Of a stretch of DNA of 64,000 nucleotides, positions 16,664-25,953 are shown in pieces. A model generated the notes under the pieces. It ran no database searches. It saw nothing but the letters and a program-made list of their open reading frames with translations, and was not told where the DNA came from. Made by a program: the position numbers and the translations under genes. The stretch is from Nitrospira sp. (GTDB taxonomy: Bacteria > Nitrospirota > Nitrospiria > Nitrospirales > Nitrospiraceae). The stretch covers positions 110,364 through 174,363 of the forward strand of contig VOPR01000014.1 of the NCBI GenBank assembly GCA_009594995.1, written 5' to 3'. Every line of letters begins with the position of its first letter. Position 1 is the stretch's first letter.

Positions 16664-17857
16664 ATGTCTGCGCGTTGGTCACGACAAATCCTCTTCGGCG
16701 ATATCGACGCCATGTTTGCATCGGCGGCCGTGATTGCCGATCCATCACTGGCGGGAAAACCAGTTGCCGTCGGCGGCCCGCCGCCGCGCGGCATCATCGC
16801 CGCAGCCAGTTATGCGGTCCGGCGATTCGGCGTACGCTCCGCTATGCCGACGATTCAGGCGCTGCGCCTCTGCCCTCAGCTGATCCTCGTGCCGCCTGAC
16901 CGGCCGTTGTACCAACGTCTGCACCGCCAGCTTCAGGAGGTCACAGACCGGTTCTTCCCTGAAACCGAGTGGACAAGCATCGATGAGTTTTATGCTGAGA
17001 CGACCAGACTGCAAACCCGGCATCCCGATCCGCGCGCATTGGGGCTGGCGCTCAAAACCGACATCACCCGCACAACCGGCCTGACCTGCACCATTGCGCT
17101 GGCGTCCGGTAAAACTGTTGCCAAGATCGCCGCCGATGCGCATAAGCCAGACGGGCTAGCCGTGATTGAGCCGGGCTCAGAAGCGGCTTTTCTGGCGCCA
17201 TTGCCGATCCGTTCGTTGCCCGGGATGGGCCCGAAATCCACGGAGGCCATCGAGCGTTTGGCTGTTCACACCATCGGTGACCTGCTTCTCCCGCGCTTTG
17301 AGTCAGCTCTCCGACGCCTGCTCGGGTCGCGCCTGGCGGCGTTTCAATCGCTGGCTCGCGGCATTGATTCCGATCCCGTGGTGGCCGACCGCGAGACTAA
17401 GAGCGTGAGCCACGAGACCACGTTTGACGAGGATACCAACGATCCGGACGTACTGGAGCCGATCATCCATGGATACCTCGAAACGCTGGCGCATGATCTT
17501 CGGCTGGAGGGGCTGGCGGCCGGCTCGTTCACCGTGAAGCTGAAGGATTCGCACTTCCGCACCACCACGCGGCAGCGAAAATTTCCCACGCCGATGAACT
17601 ACGATCCGGACATGTGGCCGGATATTCGCCTCGCCCTCGGCGACCTCATACAGCCGCGATCGCGGTATCGCCTTGTGGGGCTGGGGCTGTCGGATCTGGT
17701 GGCGGCTCCGGAACCGCTGTTCGACCGCCGTCAGCGCGATGCCGTCGCCACCCTTGACCGGCTGATCGAGCGACATGGGTCCAGCGTGGTCCGGCTGGGA
17801 GGTCTCCCGCAGGGTGAAGACGGCAGCACGAAACGGAAGCGCCGCACGAAAGACTGA
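16664..17857 (+). CDS. dinB: Y-family DNA polymerase (Pol IV, DinB-like), divergent
   Basis: A 397-residue translesion DNA polymerase. The metal-binding acidic residues are D13 (FGDIDAMFAS) and D107/E108 (WTSIDEFY). ASYAVRRFGVRSAM is the fingers YxxR motif, ASGKTVAKIAAD the palm helix, and LPGMGPKSTEAIERL a helix-hairpin-helix in the thumb. The little-finger domain occupies about residues 240-350. The steric-gate position is Phe18, so ribonucleotides should be excluded. The first motif departs from the common DMDAFF, having DIDAMF. The tail is basic (TKRKRRTKD), and no clear C-terminal clamp-binding motif is seen. It follows a SprT-like gene. Confidence 0.9.
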   Translation: MSARWSRQILFGDIDAMFASAAVIADPSLAGKPVAVGGPPPRGIIAAASYAVRRFGVRSAMPTIQALRLCPQLILVPPDRPLYQRLHRQLQEVTDRFFPETEWTSIDEFYAETTRLQTRHPDPRALGLALKTDITRTTGLTCTIALASGKTVAKIAADAHKPDGLAVIEPGSEAAFLAPLPIRSLPGMGPKSTEAIERLAVHTIGDLLLPRFESALRRLLGSRLAAFQSLARGIDSDPVVADRETKSVSHETTFDEDTNDPDVLEPIIHGYLETLAHDLRLEGLAAGSFTVKLKDSHFRTTTRQRKFPTPMNYDPDMWPDIRLALGDLIQPRSRYRLVGLGLSDLVAAPEPLFDRRQRDAVATLDRLIERHGSSVVRLGGLPQGEDGSTKRKRRTKD

Positions 17858-17949
17858 TCCCGCCATCGGCATGAGTTCGCGACAGATTCGTGGTGGCGGA
17901 CTTTTTCCACATCCTGCTAAGATGGGATTTTTGATCCACGCTAAATGTC

Positions 17950-18432
17950 ATGCCCACAAAAGTCACCACACGAGAAGAACTGGCCTCCCTGCTGGCTGAG
18001 CGCCGTCGGCAACAACAGCGCGTCGTGTTTACCAACGGCTGTTTTGACCTGATGCACATCGGCCATATTCGCTACCTGCAGGCAGCCCGCAATCTGGGCG
18101 ACGTGCTCGTCGTCGGTGTCAACTCCGACAGCTCCGTGCGCACCTTGAACAAAGGCACCGATCGCCCCATTGTGCCCGATGCCCAACGAGCAGAAGTCCT
18201 CGCTGCCCTGGCTTGCGTGGATTATGTGGTGATTTTTCCGGAACCGGATCCGGGTGCCCTCATTGCGACTCTCCAGCCGGACATTCTCGTCAAGGGTGGA
18301 GACTGGCCGGTCGACCGGATCGTCGGACGCGAGACAGTCGAAGCGCGCGGCGGGCGCGTCCAAACCATTCCGCTCGTTCCCGGCGTCTCGACCACAACCC
18401 TGGTACAACGCATTCGTTCCACCACGGCGTAA
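17950..18432 (+). CDS. rfaE2: D-glycero-beta-D-manno-heptose 1-phosphate adenylyltransferase (HldE C-domain type)
   Basis: A 160-residue nucleotidyltransferase that makes ADP-D-glycero-D-manno-heptose, the activated precursor for LPS core. It is a stand-alone version of the HldE C-terminal domain: [20 protein letters not shown] with the HxGH motif, [28 protein letters not shown] and LVKGGDW. In enterobacteria this domain is fused to the HldE kinase; here it is separate and the kinase is not in the window. The mfd gene starts seven bases after its stop. Confidence 0.93.
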   Translation: MPTKVTTREELASLLAERRRQQQRVVFTNGCFDLMHIGHIRYLQAARNLGDVLVVGVNSDSSVRTLNKGTDRPIVPDAQRAEVLAALACVDYVVIFPEPDPGALIATLQPDILVKGGDWPVDRIVGRETVEARGGRVQTIPLVPGVSTTTLVQRIRSTTA

Positions 18433-18439
18433 GGATTTC

Positions 18440-21400
18440 GTGCCACCTGCTGTACCATTGCACCTCACGAACTGGCTGGCGCCTGCGCGAGAAGCGCTCC
18501 GCACCGGCTCGAGCAAGCCCTGCCTCATGGGGTTGCATGGATCGACGGCCGGCTTCGGTCTCGCACTGCTCACGCACAGCGCGCCCGCTCAACCCCTGGC
18601 CGACCGCTCCTGGCTGATTGTCGCCAAGACCGATGACGAAGCGGAGCGCCTCTATCGCGACACCCTCTTTTTCAGAACGCTCTGCGGACAGTCCGGCGAC
18701 GACCTGGCCCTATTCCCGAAATGGGAAACGCTGCCCTACGAATCGACCGTTCCCCACATCGATCTGGTGGCCCGCCGCATGCAGACGCTCAACCGGCTCT
18801 GCACGACCGCACGCACCGTCTTGTTTACCTCCGTGCCGGCGCTGACGCAGCGTGTGCTGCCGGCCCTGATCTTCACCGATGCCATCCTGCAATTTCAGCC
18901 GAACGGCGATCTCGAGCGAGAGGTCCTCGTCTCAAGCCTGTTACGTCTGGGCTACCGAAAGGGATCGGTCGTGGAAATCCCCGGCGAGTTCAGCATTCGC
19001 GGGGGGATCGTCGATATTTACTCCACGGCCTATCCTGACCCGCTGCGAGTGGAGTTTCTCGGCGATACGATCGAATCGATCCGGTTCTTTGATCCCGCCA
19101 CGCAAAAGTCGACCGACAAGATCAAACAGGCCTGGGTGTTGCCCGCACGTGAATTGATTCGTCCGGAGGATGCGCCCGACGCTCTCGCGCCGCTGGCCGC
19201 AGACGCGGAATGGCACGCCCCCTCGGTTTATGGGGCCATGGACTCGCTGTTGGATTATTTTCCGCAGCCGCCCGTGCTGGTGCTGGATCAACCCAACACC
19301 CTCAAGGTCCATACCGAGGAATGCTGGCAGGCCATCGAAGAAGGATTCCTGCGTCACGAAGACCGCGCGGATCCGAATCCCTACCCGACACCGGACCAGT
19401 TGTACCTCACCTGGGATCAAATCGTCGTCGCCACGCAAGGCTATGCGACCCTAGCCCTGGAACCTGTCACAGCACCGGACGCGAGCTGGGAGCCGGTGTT
19501 AACCTGTCCGGCTCAAACCCCGGCCAGCGTGGGACTCGGCCAGCGCGGCACCGCGTTCAGTCATACGCTGGAGATGCTTGATCGCTTGCGCGAAGCCGGA
19601 CCCGTCGTGCTGGTGGCCCGCAGCCAGGGCCAAGTCGGCCGGCTGCTCGCACTGTTCGGCGAACACGACCGACCGGCGGTGGAATGGAAACCCTCGGCCC
19701 TCTCCGCCGGCGGCGCGCAGAAGGCTCCGTTCTCGGTGTTGAACGGCGAGGTCTCGGCCGGATTTCTCTCGCCCGACCTGCGGCTCGTGGTCCTCACCGA
19801 AGAAGAACTCTTTGCGAAAGGCGCTCGGCATAAGCCGCAACACAAGAGCAAAGCGGCCACATTCCTTTCCTCGCTGGAAGATTTGAACATCGGCGATTAT
19901 GTGGTCCACATGCAGTACGGCATCGCAAAGTATCAGGGCTTGCGGCGGCTCTCGGTTCAGGACTTCGACAGCGATTTTCTGGTGCTGGAATTCGCCGGCA
20001 CCGACAAGCTCTATGTGCCGCTCGATCGACTGAGCCAGGTGCAGCGATATGCGGGCGCCGATGCCCATGTGCCACGCCTGGATCGTCTTGGCGGCACGAG
20101 CTGGGCGAAAACGACGGCCCGGGTCAAAAAAGACATCGAAGAAATGGCCCACGAACTCGTCGATCTTTACGCCAACCGGGAGCTGGTCCATCGCACGTCC
20201 TACGGCAAAGACAGCATGCTGTATCACGAGTTTGAGGCGGCGTTCGAATATGAGGAAACGCCGGATCAACGAAAGGCCATCGAAGATATCGCCAACGATC
20301 TGGCCTCCACCAAACCGATGGATCGCCTCGTCTGCGGCGACGTGGGTTACGGAAAAACCGAAGTGGCGATGCGGGCCGCCTTCAAAGCCGTCGAGGAAAA
20401 CCGGCAGGTGGCCGTGCTGGTGCCGACCACGCTGCTTGCCCATCAGCATTACGACAATTTCGCCGAACGGTTTGCGCCGTTTCCGACCCGCGTGGCACTG
20501 TTGTCGCGGTTTCAATCCCCCAAGGATACAAAAGCCATCATCAAGGACACGGCGGCCGGTCTGGTCGATGTGCTGATCGGCACCCACCGCCTCTTGCAGA
20601 AGGATGTGCAGTTTCGAAACCTTGGCCTGGTCATCATCGACGAGGAACAATGGTTCGGCGTCAAACATAAAGAGCGCCTGAAACAGCTGCGCACGCAGGT
20701 CGATGTGTTGACCCTGACTGCCACGCCGATCCCGCGTACCCTGCAAATGACCATGGCGAGCGTGCGCGATCTCTCGATCATCGACACGCCGCCATCCGGA
20801 CGGTTGGCAATCCGCACTCAAGTCCTTCGCTTCAGCGAAAAAGCTATTCGTGAAGCGATTCTCCGCGAGCTTGGCCGCGGGGGACAAACCTACTTCGTCC
20901 ACAATCGCGTGGAGACGATGGAACGCATGGGCGCCTGGCTCCAGGAACTGGTACCGGAAGCCCGTATCGTGATGGCGCACGGCCAGATGGATTCCAAACC
21001 CTTGGAAGCCGTGATGCTGAAATTTTTTCACCGGGAAGCCGATATCCTGATTGCCTCCGCCATCATTCAGTCCGGCATCGACGTGCCGACCGCCAATACC
21101 ATCATCGTCAATCGCGCCGATACCTTCGGACTGGCCCAGCTGTATCAGTTGCGCGGCCGAGTGGGCCGTGGCGGCGAGCAAGCGTACGCCTATTTCCTGG
21201 TACCGGACGAAGGCAACCTTTCGGACGACGCCCAGAAACGGCTGACCGCCATTCAACAATTTACCGAGTTGGGGTCCGGCTTCCGTATCGCCGCTGCGGA
21301 TCTGGAAATTCGCGGGGCGGGCAATCTGCTCGGCAAACAACAATCGGGACATATCGCGGCCGTCGGCCTCGATCTCTACCTGCAAATGGTGGAACAGGCC

Positions 21401-21913
21401 GTCCAACGATTGAAGGGCCAGGTCGTGGAGGAGGAACCGGATCCCACGTTGCGGCTCAGCGTCTCGGCCTACATTCCGGAAGACTACGTGGCCGACAGTC
21501 ATCAACGCCTGTCGCTCTACAAACGCCTGTCTTCCTGCGGACAACTCGGCGACCTTGCCCTCATGCATGGGGAGATTGAAGATCGCTACGGGCATCCGCC
21601 TGATCCGGTCGAACGACTGTTCGAACTGATGCAGATCCGGTTACTGGCGAAACAGCTCCGGCTGAGCTCGGTTGTCGAGCAGACACACGCGGTGGTGATC
21701 ACCTTCGATCCGAAGGCCAAGGTCCCCGAAGCCGCCGTGCAGGCACTCATGGACCGGTACAAGAAACGGCTGCGGTTTCTGTCGCCGCTGTCTTTTGAAC
21801 TCCAGATGCCGCATGACGACTGGAGTTTGGTCTTTCCAGAACTCAACGCAACCTTGCAAACCCTTCACGTCTGTGGTACCAACAATCAAGAGCCACGGAC
21901 CGGCTCTACCTGA
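18440..21913 (+). CDS. mfd: Transcription-repair coupling factor
   Basis: A protein of about 1157 residues that removes stalled RNA polymerase from damaged DNA and recruits UvrA/B. The N-terminus is UvrB-like; the RNA-polymerase-interaction domain contains GDYVVHMQYGIAKYQGL; the helicase part has GDVGYGKTEVAMRAAF (Walker A), DEEQWFGVKHKE (DEEQ box), TATPIPRTLQM and RGRVGRGG. The C-terminal TRCF domain is present. The frame is open back to 18254, inside rfaE2, but a GTG at 18440 with AAGGA five bases upstream gives the family-typical length, so I use it. In DEEQWFG, Trp replaces the common Arg. Confidence 0.95.
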   Translation: MPPAVPLHLTNWLAPAREALRTGSSKPCLMGLHGSTAGFGLALLTHSAPAQPLADRSWLIVAKTDDEAERLYRDTLFFRTLCGQSGDDLALFPKWETLPYESTVPHIDLVARRMQTLNRLCTTARTVLFTSVPALTQRVLPALIFTDAILQFQPNGDLEREVLVSSLLRLGYRKGSVVEIPGEFSIRGGIVDIYSTAYPDPLRVEFLGDTIESIRFFDPATQKSTDKIKQAWVLPARELIRPEDAPDALAPLAADAEWHAPSVYGAMDSLLDYFPQPPVLVLDQPNTLKVHTEECWQAIEEGFLRHEDRADPNPYPTPDQLYLTWDQIVVATQGYATLALEPVTAPDASWEPVLTCPAQTPASVGLGQRGTAFSHTLEMLDRLREAGPVVLVARSQGQVGRLLALFGEHDRPAVEWKPSALSAGGAQKAPFSVLNGEVSAGFLSPDLRLVVLTEEELFAKGARHKPQHKSKAATFLSSLEDLNIGDYVVHMQYGIAKYQGLRRLSVQDFDSDFLVLEFAGTDKLYVPLDRLSQVQRYAGADAHVPRLDRLGGTSWAKTTARVKKDIEEMAHELVDLYANRELVHRTSYGKDSMLYHEFEAAFEYEETPDQRKAIEDIANDLASTKPMDRLVCGDVGYGKTEVAMRAAFKAVEENRQVAVLVPTTLLAHQHYDNFAERFAPFPTRVALLSRFQSPKDTKAIIKDTAAGLVDVLIGTHRLLQKDVQFRNLGLVIIDEEQWFGVKHKERLKQLRTQVDVLTLTATPIPRTLQMTMASVRDLSIIDTPPSGRLAIRTQVLRFSEKAIREAILRELGRGGQTYFVHNRVETMERMGAWLQELVPEARIVMAHGQMDSKPLEAVMLKFFHREADILIASAIIQSGIDVPTANTIIVNRADTFGLAQLYQLRGRVGRGGEQAYAYFLVPDEGNLSDDAQKRLTAIQQFTELGSGFRIAAADLEIRGAGNLLGKQQSGHIAAVGLDLYLQMVEQAVQRLKGQVVEEEPDPTLRLSVSAYIPEDYVADSHQRLSLYKRLSSCGQLGDLALMHGEIEDRYGHPPDPVERLFELMQIRLLAKQLRLSSVVEQTHAVVITFDPKAKVPEAAVQALMDRYKKRLRFLSPLSFELQMPHDDWSLVFPELNATLQTLHVCGTNNQEPRTGST

Positions 21914-21926
21914 TTCTTCGCAGAGG

Positions 21927-22841
21927 ATGCTCCGCCCCGACTGCATGACGTCACCGCAGACACCACAGGTTTCCCACTGGCGAACACGACTGACCGGCGC
22001 CGCGCTGGGCTTGTGCGCGCTGGCTTCGCTCGCCGGCTGTACCGAACCTCCGCAGGAGGAACCGGTGATCGCCATGATCAACGGCCGCTCCATCACCCAG
22101 GCCGAGTTCGACATCCGGTGGGAAGAGCTGTCACAGGCCACCCGCGCCCGGTATGACAAGGAAGGCGGAAAGCGCCGCTTTCTCGATGAATTGATCATGC
22201 GCGAGTTACTGATGCAGGAAGCGCGCAAACAGGGGTTGGACCAGTCGGACGAGATCCGGGAGAAAACCCTGCGGTACCGCGAACAGCTGATTCTGGATGA
22301 GCTGCTCAAAGACCGGATCAAGACTAAGGTCGAGGTGACCAAAGAAGAGCTCGACGCCTATCTCGAAAAGCACGCCAACCAGCTCCTGGCCAATCCCAAG
22401 GTACAGGTCTCGGTCATGCTGTTACCGAACGTCTATGCCGCGAAAGATCTGAAACGCCAGGTGGAAGCCGGCGGCAACTTCACCCGCTTCGCCCTGCGTT
22501 ATTCGATCGATGAACGAAGCCGCGCCAAAGGTGGCGATCTGGGGCCCTATCGAAAAGGGCTGCTGGAGCCGGAACTCGATGCCTTGATTCCCTCCCTGCA
22601 CCCCGGTGCGCTCAGCGATCCGATCAAGACCGACAAGGGCTATTACCTGATGAAGGTGAGCCCTCTCGAGCCGGAAATCCTACAGGCAGACCAGGCTACC
22701 CGCGAACGACTCCGGCAAGAACTGCTGGCCGAAAAACGTCGGAAACGCCTCGACGATGTCTTCGCGGAACTTCGCACGGGCGCCACGATCCGCATGGCCG
22801 ATGCGGCTCGTTATGTTACCGATGAGCCCGCGCGTCCCTAA
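21927..22841 (+). CDS. Parvulin-type peptidyl-prolyl isomerase lipoprotein
   Basis: A protein of about 304 residues with an N-terminal signal ending ALCALASLAGC-like (lipobox), so lipid-anchored in the envelope. A SurA-N-like helical domain follows (VIAMINGRSITQAEFDIRWEE and FLDELIMRELLMQEARKQG), then a parvulin domain from about 160 to 270 (YSIDERSRAKGGDLGPYRKG and SDPIKTDKGYYLMKV). Such proteins act as periplasmic foldases or chaperones for outer-membrane proteins. ATG 21927 and ATG 21945 are both possible; neither has an ideal ribosome site. A second, SurA-like paralogue follows. Confidence 0.85.
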   Translation: MLRPDCMTSPQTPQVSHWRTRLTGAALGLCALASLAGCTEPPQEEPVIAMINGRSITQAEFDIRWEELSQATRARYDKEGGKRRFLDELIMRELLMQEARKQGLDQSDEIREKTLRYREQLILDELLKDRIKTKVEVTKEELDAYLEKHANQLLANPKVQVSVMLLPNVYAAKDLKRQVEAGGNFTRFALRYSIDERSRAKGGDLGPYRKGLLEPELDALIPSLHPGALSDPIKTDKGYYLMKVSPLEPEILQADQATRERLRQELLAEKRRKRLDDVFAELRTGATIRMADAARYVTDEPARP

Positions 22842-23008
22842 CGCTCTGCGCCACGAATCCCTGCCCGCCTTCCCTCTTCACGATTCCATCGTTTTCATCG
22901 CAAGATCGCTCCCTTTCTGAAGTGTCGATTGTGTACAATCCCTTTACCTGTATGAATGCCAGATTGCGTTTCTCCTATATACGTGTCCGCGCCGTCGAAC
23001 ACCTCAAT

Positions 23009-23986
23009 ATGCTCGTACGACAGACGTTCTCCCTGTCCTCCGGCACGTTCCTTGGCCGGACGGCGATCGGCAGGCTGCTGTTCTGTCTGTGGCTGGTCTT
23101 CCTGCCAGCCGGTCCCGTGAACGCGGGAAAGTTGGAAGATCGCATCGTCGCGGTCGTGAATACCGACCTCATCATGCTCTCCGAGCTGAAACGCGACCTG
23201 CTTCCCGAACAGGAGCGACTCCGCAAACTCTACAAGGGGGAAGAACTCGAACGCCGCCTCAAAACCGCCGAGGCCATGGCCGTGACGAAGATGATCGAGC
23301 GCAAGCTGCAGCTTCAGGCCGCGAAAAACAAGGGCGTGGACGTGTCCGACCAGGAAGTGACCCAGGCGGTGGAGGAAATGAAAAAACAGGGTGAAACGCT
23401 CGACAGCGCGGACCCTTCCACCGCCAGAAGCATTCGCGAGCAGCTCACACTGATGCGGGTCGTGGACCGGGAAGTCCGCGGCTTGATCATGGTGGCGGAA
23501 TCGGAAATGAAGCGGTATTACCAGGAGCACCAGGATCGGTTTGCCTACCCTGAGGAATATCAGCTGAGCCAGATTCTGATCAAACCGCGCACGCCGGACG
23601 GTCTCTCGGTCGCGCAAGGTCGGGCCGAAGCCCTCCTGGCAACTCTGAAACAGGGCGAGCCTTTCGAGGATCTGGCCTTGCGCTTTTCCGATGGAGCGGA
23701 TGCGTCACGCGGCGGACGCCTGGGGCTGGTGCGGCAGGGAGAGTTGATTCCGGCACTGGAGCAGGCGCTGACCTCAGTGCAGGTGGGACAGATCACGGGG
23801 ATTGTCGAGACGGCGGAAGGGCTGCATATCGTGCGCGTCGATGATAAGAAACCGCGCCAGTTTCGCCCGTTCGAACAGGTAAAGGCCGAAATCCAGTCCT
23901 TAGTATTCCAGCAGAAAACCGAAGATCAGTATCAGATCTGGATGGCTGATCTGAAAAACAAAGCCTACATCGAGATCAAGTTTTAA
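23009..23986 (+). CDS. SurA-like periplasmic chaperone / peptidyl-prolyl isomerase
   Basis: A protein of about 325 residues: signal peptide (LLFCLWLVFLPAGPVNAG), a SurA-N domain opening DRIVAVVNTDLIMLSELKRD as in SurA, and one parvulin domain (YQLSQILIKPRT, RFSDGADASRGGRLGLVRQG, IVETAEGLHIVRV). SurA escorts unfolded outer-membrane proteins through the periplasm. E. coli SurA has two parvulin domains; this has one. Starts at 22922 and 22952 would extend it, but 23009 gives the best signal peptide. It forms a tandem with the lipoprotein paralogue and overlaps the convergent engB end by 11 bases. Confidence 0.88.
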   Translation: MLVRQTFSLSSGTFLGRTAIGRLLFCLWLVFLPAGPVNAGKLEDRIVAVVNTDLIMLSELKRDLLPEQERLRKLYKGEELERRLKTAEAMAVTKMIERKLQLQAAKNKGVDVSDQEVTQAVEEMKKQGETLDSADPSTARSIREQLTLMRVVDREVRGLIMVAESEMKRYYQEHQDRFAYPEEYQLSQILIKPRTPDGLSVAQGRAEALLATLKQGEPFEDLALRFSDGADASRGGRLGLVRQGELIPALEQALTSVQVGQITGIVETAEGLHIVRVDDKKPRQFRPFEQVKAEIQSLVFQQKTEDQYQIWMADLKNKAYIEIKF

Positions 23987-24578
23987 ACTGCGCGCGAATC
24001 TCGCCCCACAATGCGTCCCGTCCTTCATGTGTTTCGGCTGAGTACAGGAGGATCGGCACCTCCGGAGTCAATCCACAGGCGGTCCGCACGGCAGCCAGGC
24101 TCGGCGCCCGCTCGCTCTGCCGTAACTTATCCGCTTTCGTCAGCACGATGATAAGTCCGCACCCAAGGGACTGTACCCACTGGACCGTCATGACATCCTG
24201 CGGCATCCAGACACGCGCCTCGATCAGCAAGATCACCGCGCCCAGCGATTGCCGCTGTTCGAGATACTGCTCGATCATCGGCCCCCATTGCGCCCGCATG
24301 GTTTTGGAGACCTTGGCGTACCCATACCCTGGCAGGTCGACCAGGGACAACATCGACAGCTTCGGGTCCGACGTGCGAACGGTGAAGAAGTTGACGGCGC
24401 GCGTTTTTCCCGGTGTCTTGCTGACCTTGGCCAATTTCTTCCGATGCAGCAATGAATTGATCAGCGATGACTTGCCGACATTCGATCGCCCGACGAACGC
24501 GATTTCCGGCAGGCGATCGGCAGGAAACTGTTCTGGCAACACGGAACTTTTGATAAACTCGGCGCTGAGTAGTTTCAT
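23976..24578 (-). CDS. engB: Ribosome-biogenesis GTPase EngB/YsxC
   Basis: A 200-residue TRAFAC-class GTPase needed for large-subunit ribosome assembly in many bacteria. All G motifs are visible: GRSNVGKSSLIN (G1), KTPGKTRAVNFF (G2), DLPGYGYAKVS (G3), TKADKL (G4) and SAETHEG (G5). ATG 24578 gives family length; the frame extends upstream to 24659 without protein-like content. Its stop lies inside the 3' end of the surA-like gene, a tail-to-tail overlap of 11 bases. Confidence 0.95.
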   Translation of the reverse strand: MKLLSAEFIKSSVLPEQFPADRLPEIAFVGRSNVGKSSLINSLLHRKKLAKVSKTPGKTRAVNFFTVRTSDPKLSMLSLVDLPGYGYAKVSKTMRAQWGPMIEQYLEQRQSLGAVILLIEARVWMPQDVMTVQWVQSLGCGLIIVLTKADKLRQSERAPSLAAVRTACGLTPEVPILLYSAETHEGRDALWGEIRAQFKT

Positions 24579-24679
24579 AGTGGTCGAGGCAAACGGCAAT
24601 GCGGGATGAGCACTCACCTCCGGCCACTCGCGGCGGATTAGGTGAGTCATCTCGTACACTCATAGATAGAGTGTAGGGA

Positions 24680-25456
24680 ATGAGCAAGTCAACTGGCAGT
24701 CTGTTCGGCCGAATGCTGTTTTGGGCGACCGTGCTTATCGGTCTGCCCGCGGCCGCCCTGGCTCTGTATTGGCTGGCGACGCTGCCCGATGTATCGCGCC
24801 TGGCCAAACATCACCCCACGGAAACGGCGGTGATGGAAGCCCGGCGGGCTCAGGCCAAGGAGCAAGGCCATCCTCTGCACATCAAATTTGCCTGGGTACC
24901 CCTCGCACGGATTGCGCCTGCGCTTCAGCGCGCCGTCGTCGCGGCGGAAGATGCCTCGTTTTTCGCGCATGAAGGATTCGATTGGGAGGGCATCAAAGAT
25001 GCCGCGCTCTATAACCTGGAGGTCGGCGAATTCAAACGCGGGGGCAGTACCATCACCCAGCAGTTGGCGAAAAATCTTTATCTCTCTTCCGAACGGTCAC
25101 TGCTGCGGAAAGCTCGTGAAGCCTTGATCACGCGCTCCCTGGAACACCATTTAACCAAGAAGCAAATTCTGGAGCTCTACCTGAATGTCGCGGAATGGGG
25201 GCAGGGCGTGTTCGGTGCAGAGGCGGCGGCGCGGCATCATTTCGGAAAATCGGCGGAGGATCTCACGATTGAAGAGGCGGCGTTGCTGGCGGCAATTCTT
25301 CCCTCTCCACGCCGGTATGACCCTATCCGGCACACCGCCTATCTCACTCGACGGCAACGTCACCTCGTTCGCTGGCTCGAACGAGGGAATGGCCGGAAAG
25401 CTGCTTCGATTAACCGAATCCCTCCGGAGAACCTCGAAGTAGTCCCCGTGGAGTAA
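24680..25456 (+). CDS. mtgA: Monofunctional biosynthetic peptidoglycan transglycosylase
   Basis: A 258-residue GT51 glycosyltransferase that polymerises lipid II glycan strands. It has one N-terminal membrane helix (LFWATVLIGLPAAALALYWLA), then the GT51 motifs AAEDASFFAHEGFD with catalytic Glu, RGGSTITQQLAKNLYL, RKAREALITRSLE, KKQILELYLNVAEWG and AAALLAAILP-like EEAALLAAILPSP. There is no transpeptidase domain, so it is the monofunctional MtgA type. It stands alone between engB and a VOC gene on the other strand. Confidence 0.95.
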   Translation: MSKSTGSLFGRMLFWATVLIGLPAAALALYWLATLPDVSRLAKHHPTETAVMEARRAQAKEQGHPLHIKFAWVPLARIAPALQRAVVAAEDASFFAHEGFDWEGIKDAALYNLEVGEFKRGGSTITQQLAKNLYLSSERSLLRKAREALITRSLEHHLTKKQILELYLNVAEWGQGVFGAEAAARHHFGKSAEDLTIEEAALLAAILPSPRRYDPIRHTAYLTRRQRHLVRWLERGNGRKAASINRIPPENLEVVPVE

Positions 25457-25484
25457 TGGCCACTCACCACAACCGACTCCGGCG

Positions 25485-25913
25485 CTACGTGGATTCTCCG
25501 ACTGAAGTGTAGTCCCGCTCTCCAAAAATCGCCGACTCGTGGCGGTAGTACTTAAACTCGAGCAGATTTCCTGACGGGTCTTCCAGAAAAAAGGTGCGGT
25601 GCTCAATGCGCGTCCCCGGGAATCGGAGACGGGGATGCTGATAAAAGGTGAGGTCCTGCTTTGCGGCGCGATCGGCTAATGCCTGCCATTCCTCCTCCAA
25701 CGTCAGCACAAGCCCGAAATGGCGAGGGTAAATCCCCTTCTGCCGATCGATTTCATCCAAAGTGAGGTGGGCGACGAGTTGATGTCCGGCGAGGCCGAAG
25801 GTGACCGCTGTAGAAGATTCCCGGCCCAAGTCACAGCCGAGGCCATTGACGTAGAACTGCTTGGCAGCCGCCAAGTCATGAACTGGGAAGGCAAGGTGAA
25901 AGAGTGCCGGCAT
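25485..25913 (-). CDS. VOC-family (glyoxalase/bleomycin-resistance fold) protein
   Basis: A 142-residue protein with two beta-alpha-beta-beta-beta modules: FHLAFPVHDLAAAKQFYVNGLG opens the first, and TFFLEDPSGNLLEFKYYRH closes the second, supplying the usual His/Glu metal ligands. VOC proteins include glyoxalases, dioxygenases and resistance proteins; the substrate cannot be inferred. Length is normal for a single-chain member. It is convergent with mtgA and lies 41 bases downstream of the asparaginase-like gene on the same strand. Confidence 0.85.
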   Translation of the reverse strand: MPALFHLAFPVHDLAAAKQFYVNGLGCDLGRESSTAVTFGLAGHQLVAHLTLDEIDRQKGIYPRHFGLVLTLEEEWQALADRAAKQDLTFYQHPRLRFPGTRIEHRTFFLEDPSGNLLEFKYYRHESAIFGERDYTSVGEST

Positions 25914-25953
25914 GGGCTGGTACCTCTAGCCACTCTATCAGCCCCTGACGCGG

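Noticed and set aside
19499..21595. A 698-codon open frame on the minus strand inside mfd
   Set aside because: It is antisense to the strongly conserved mfd helicase region; its translation is His/Arg/Gln-rich and has no family-like motifs, typical of GC-rich shadows.
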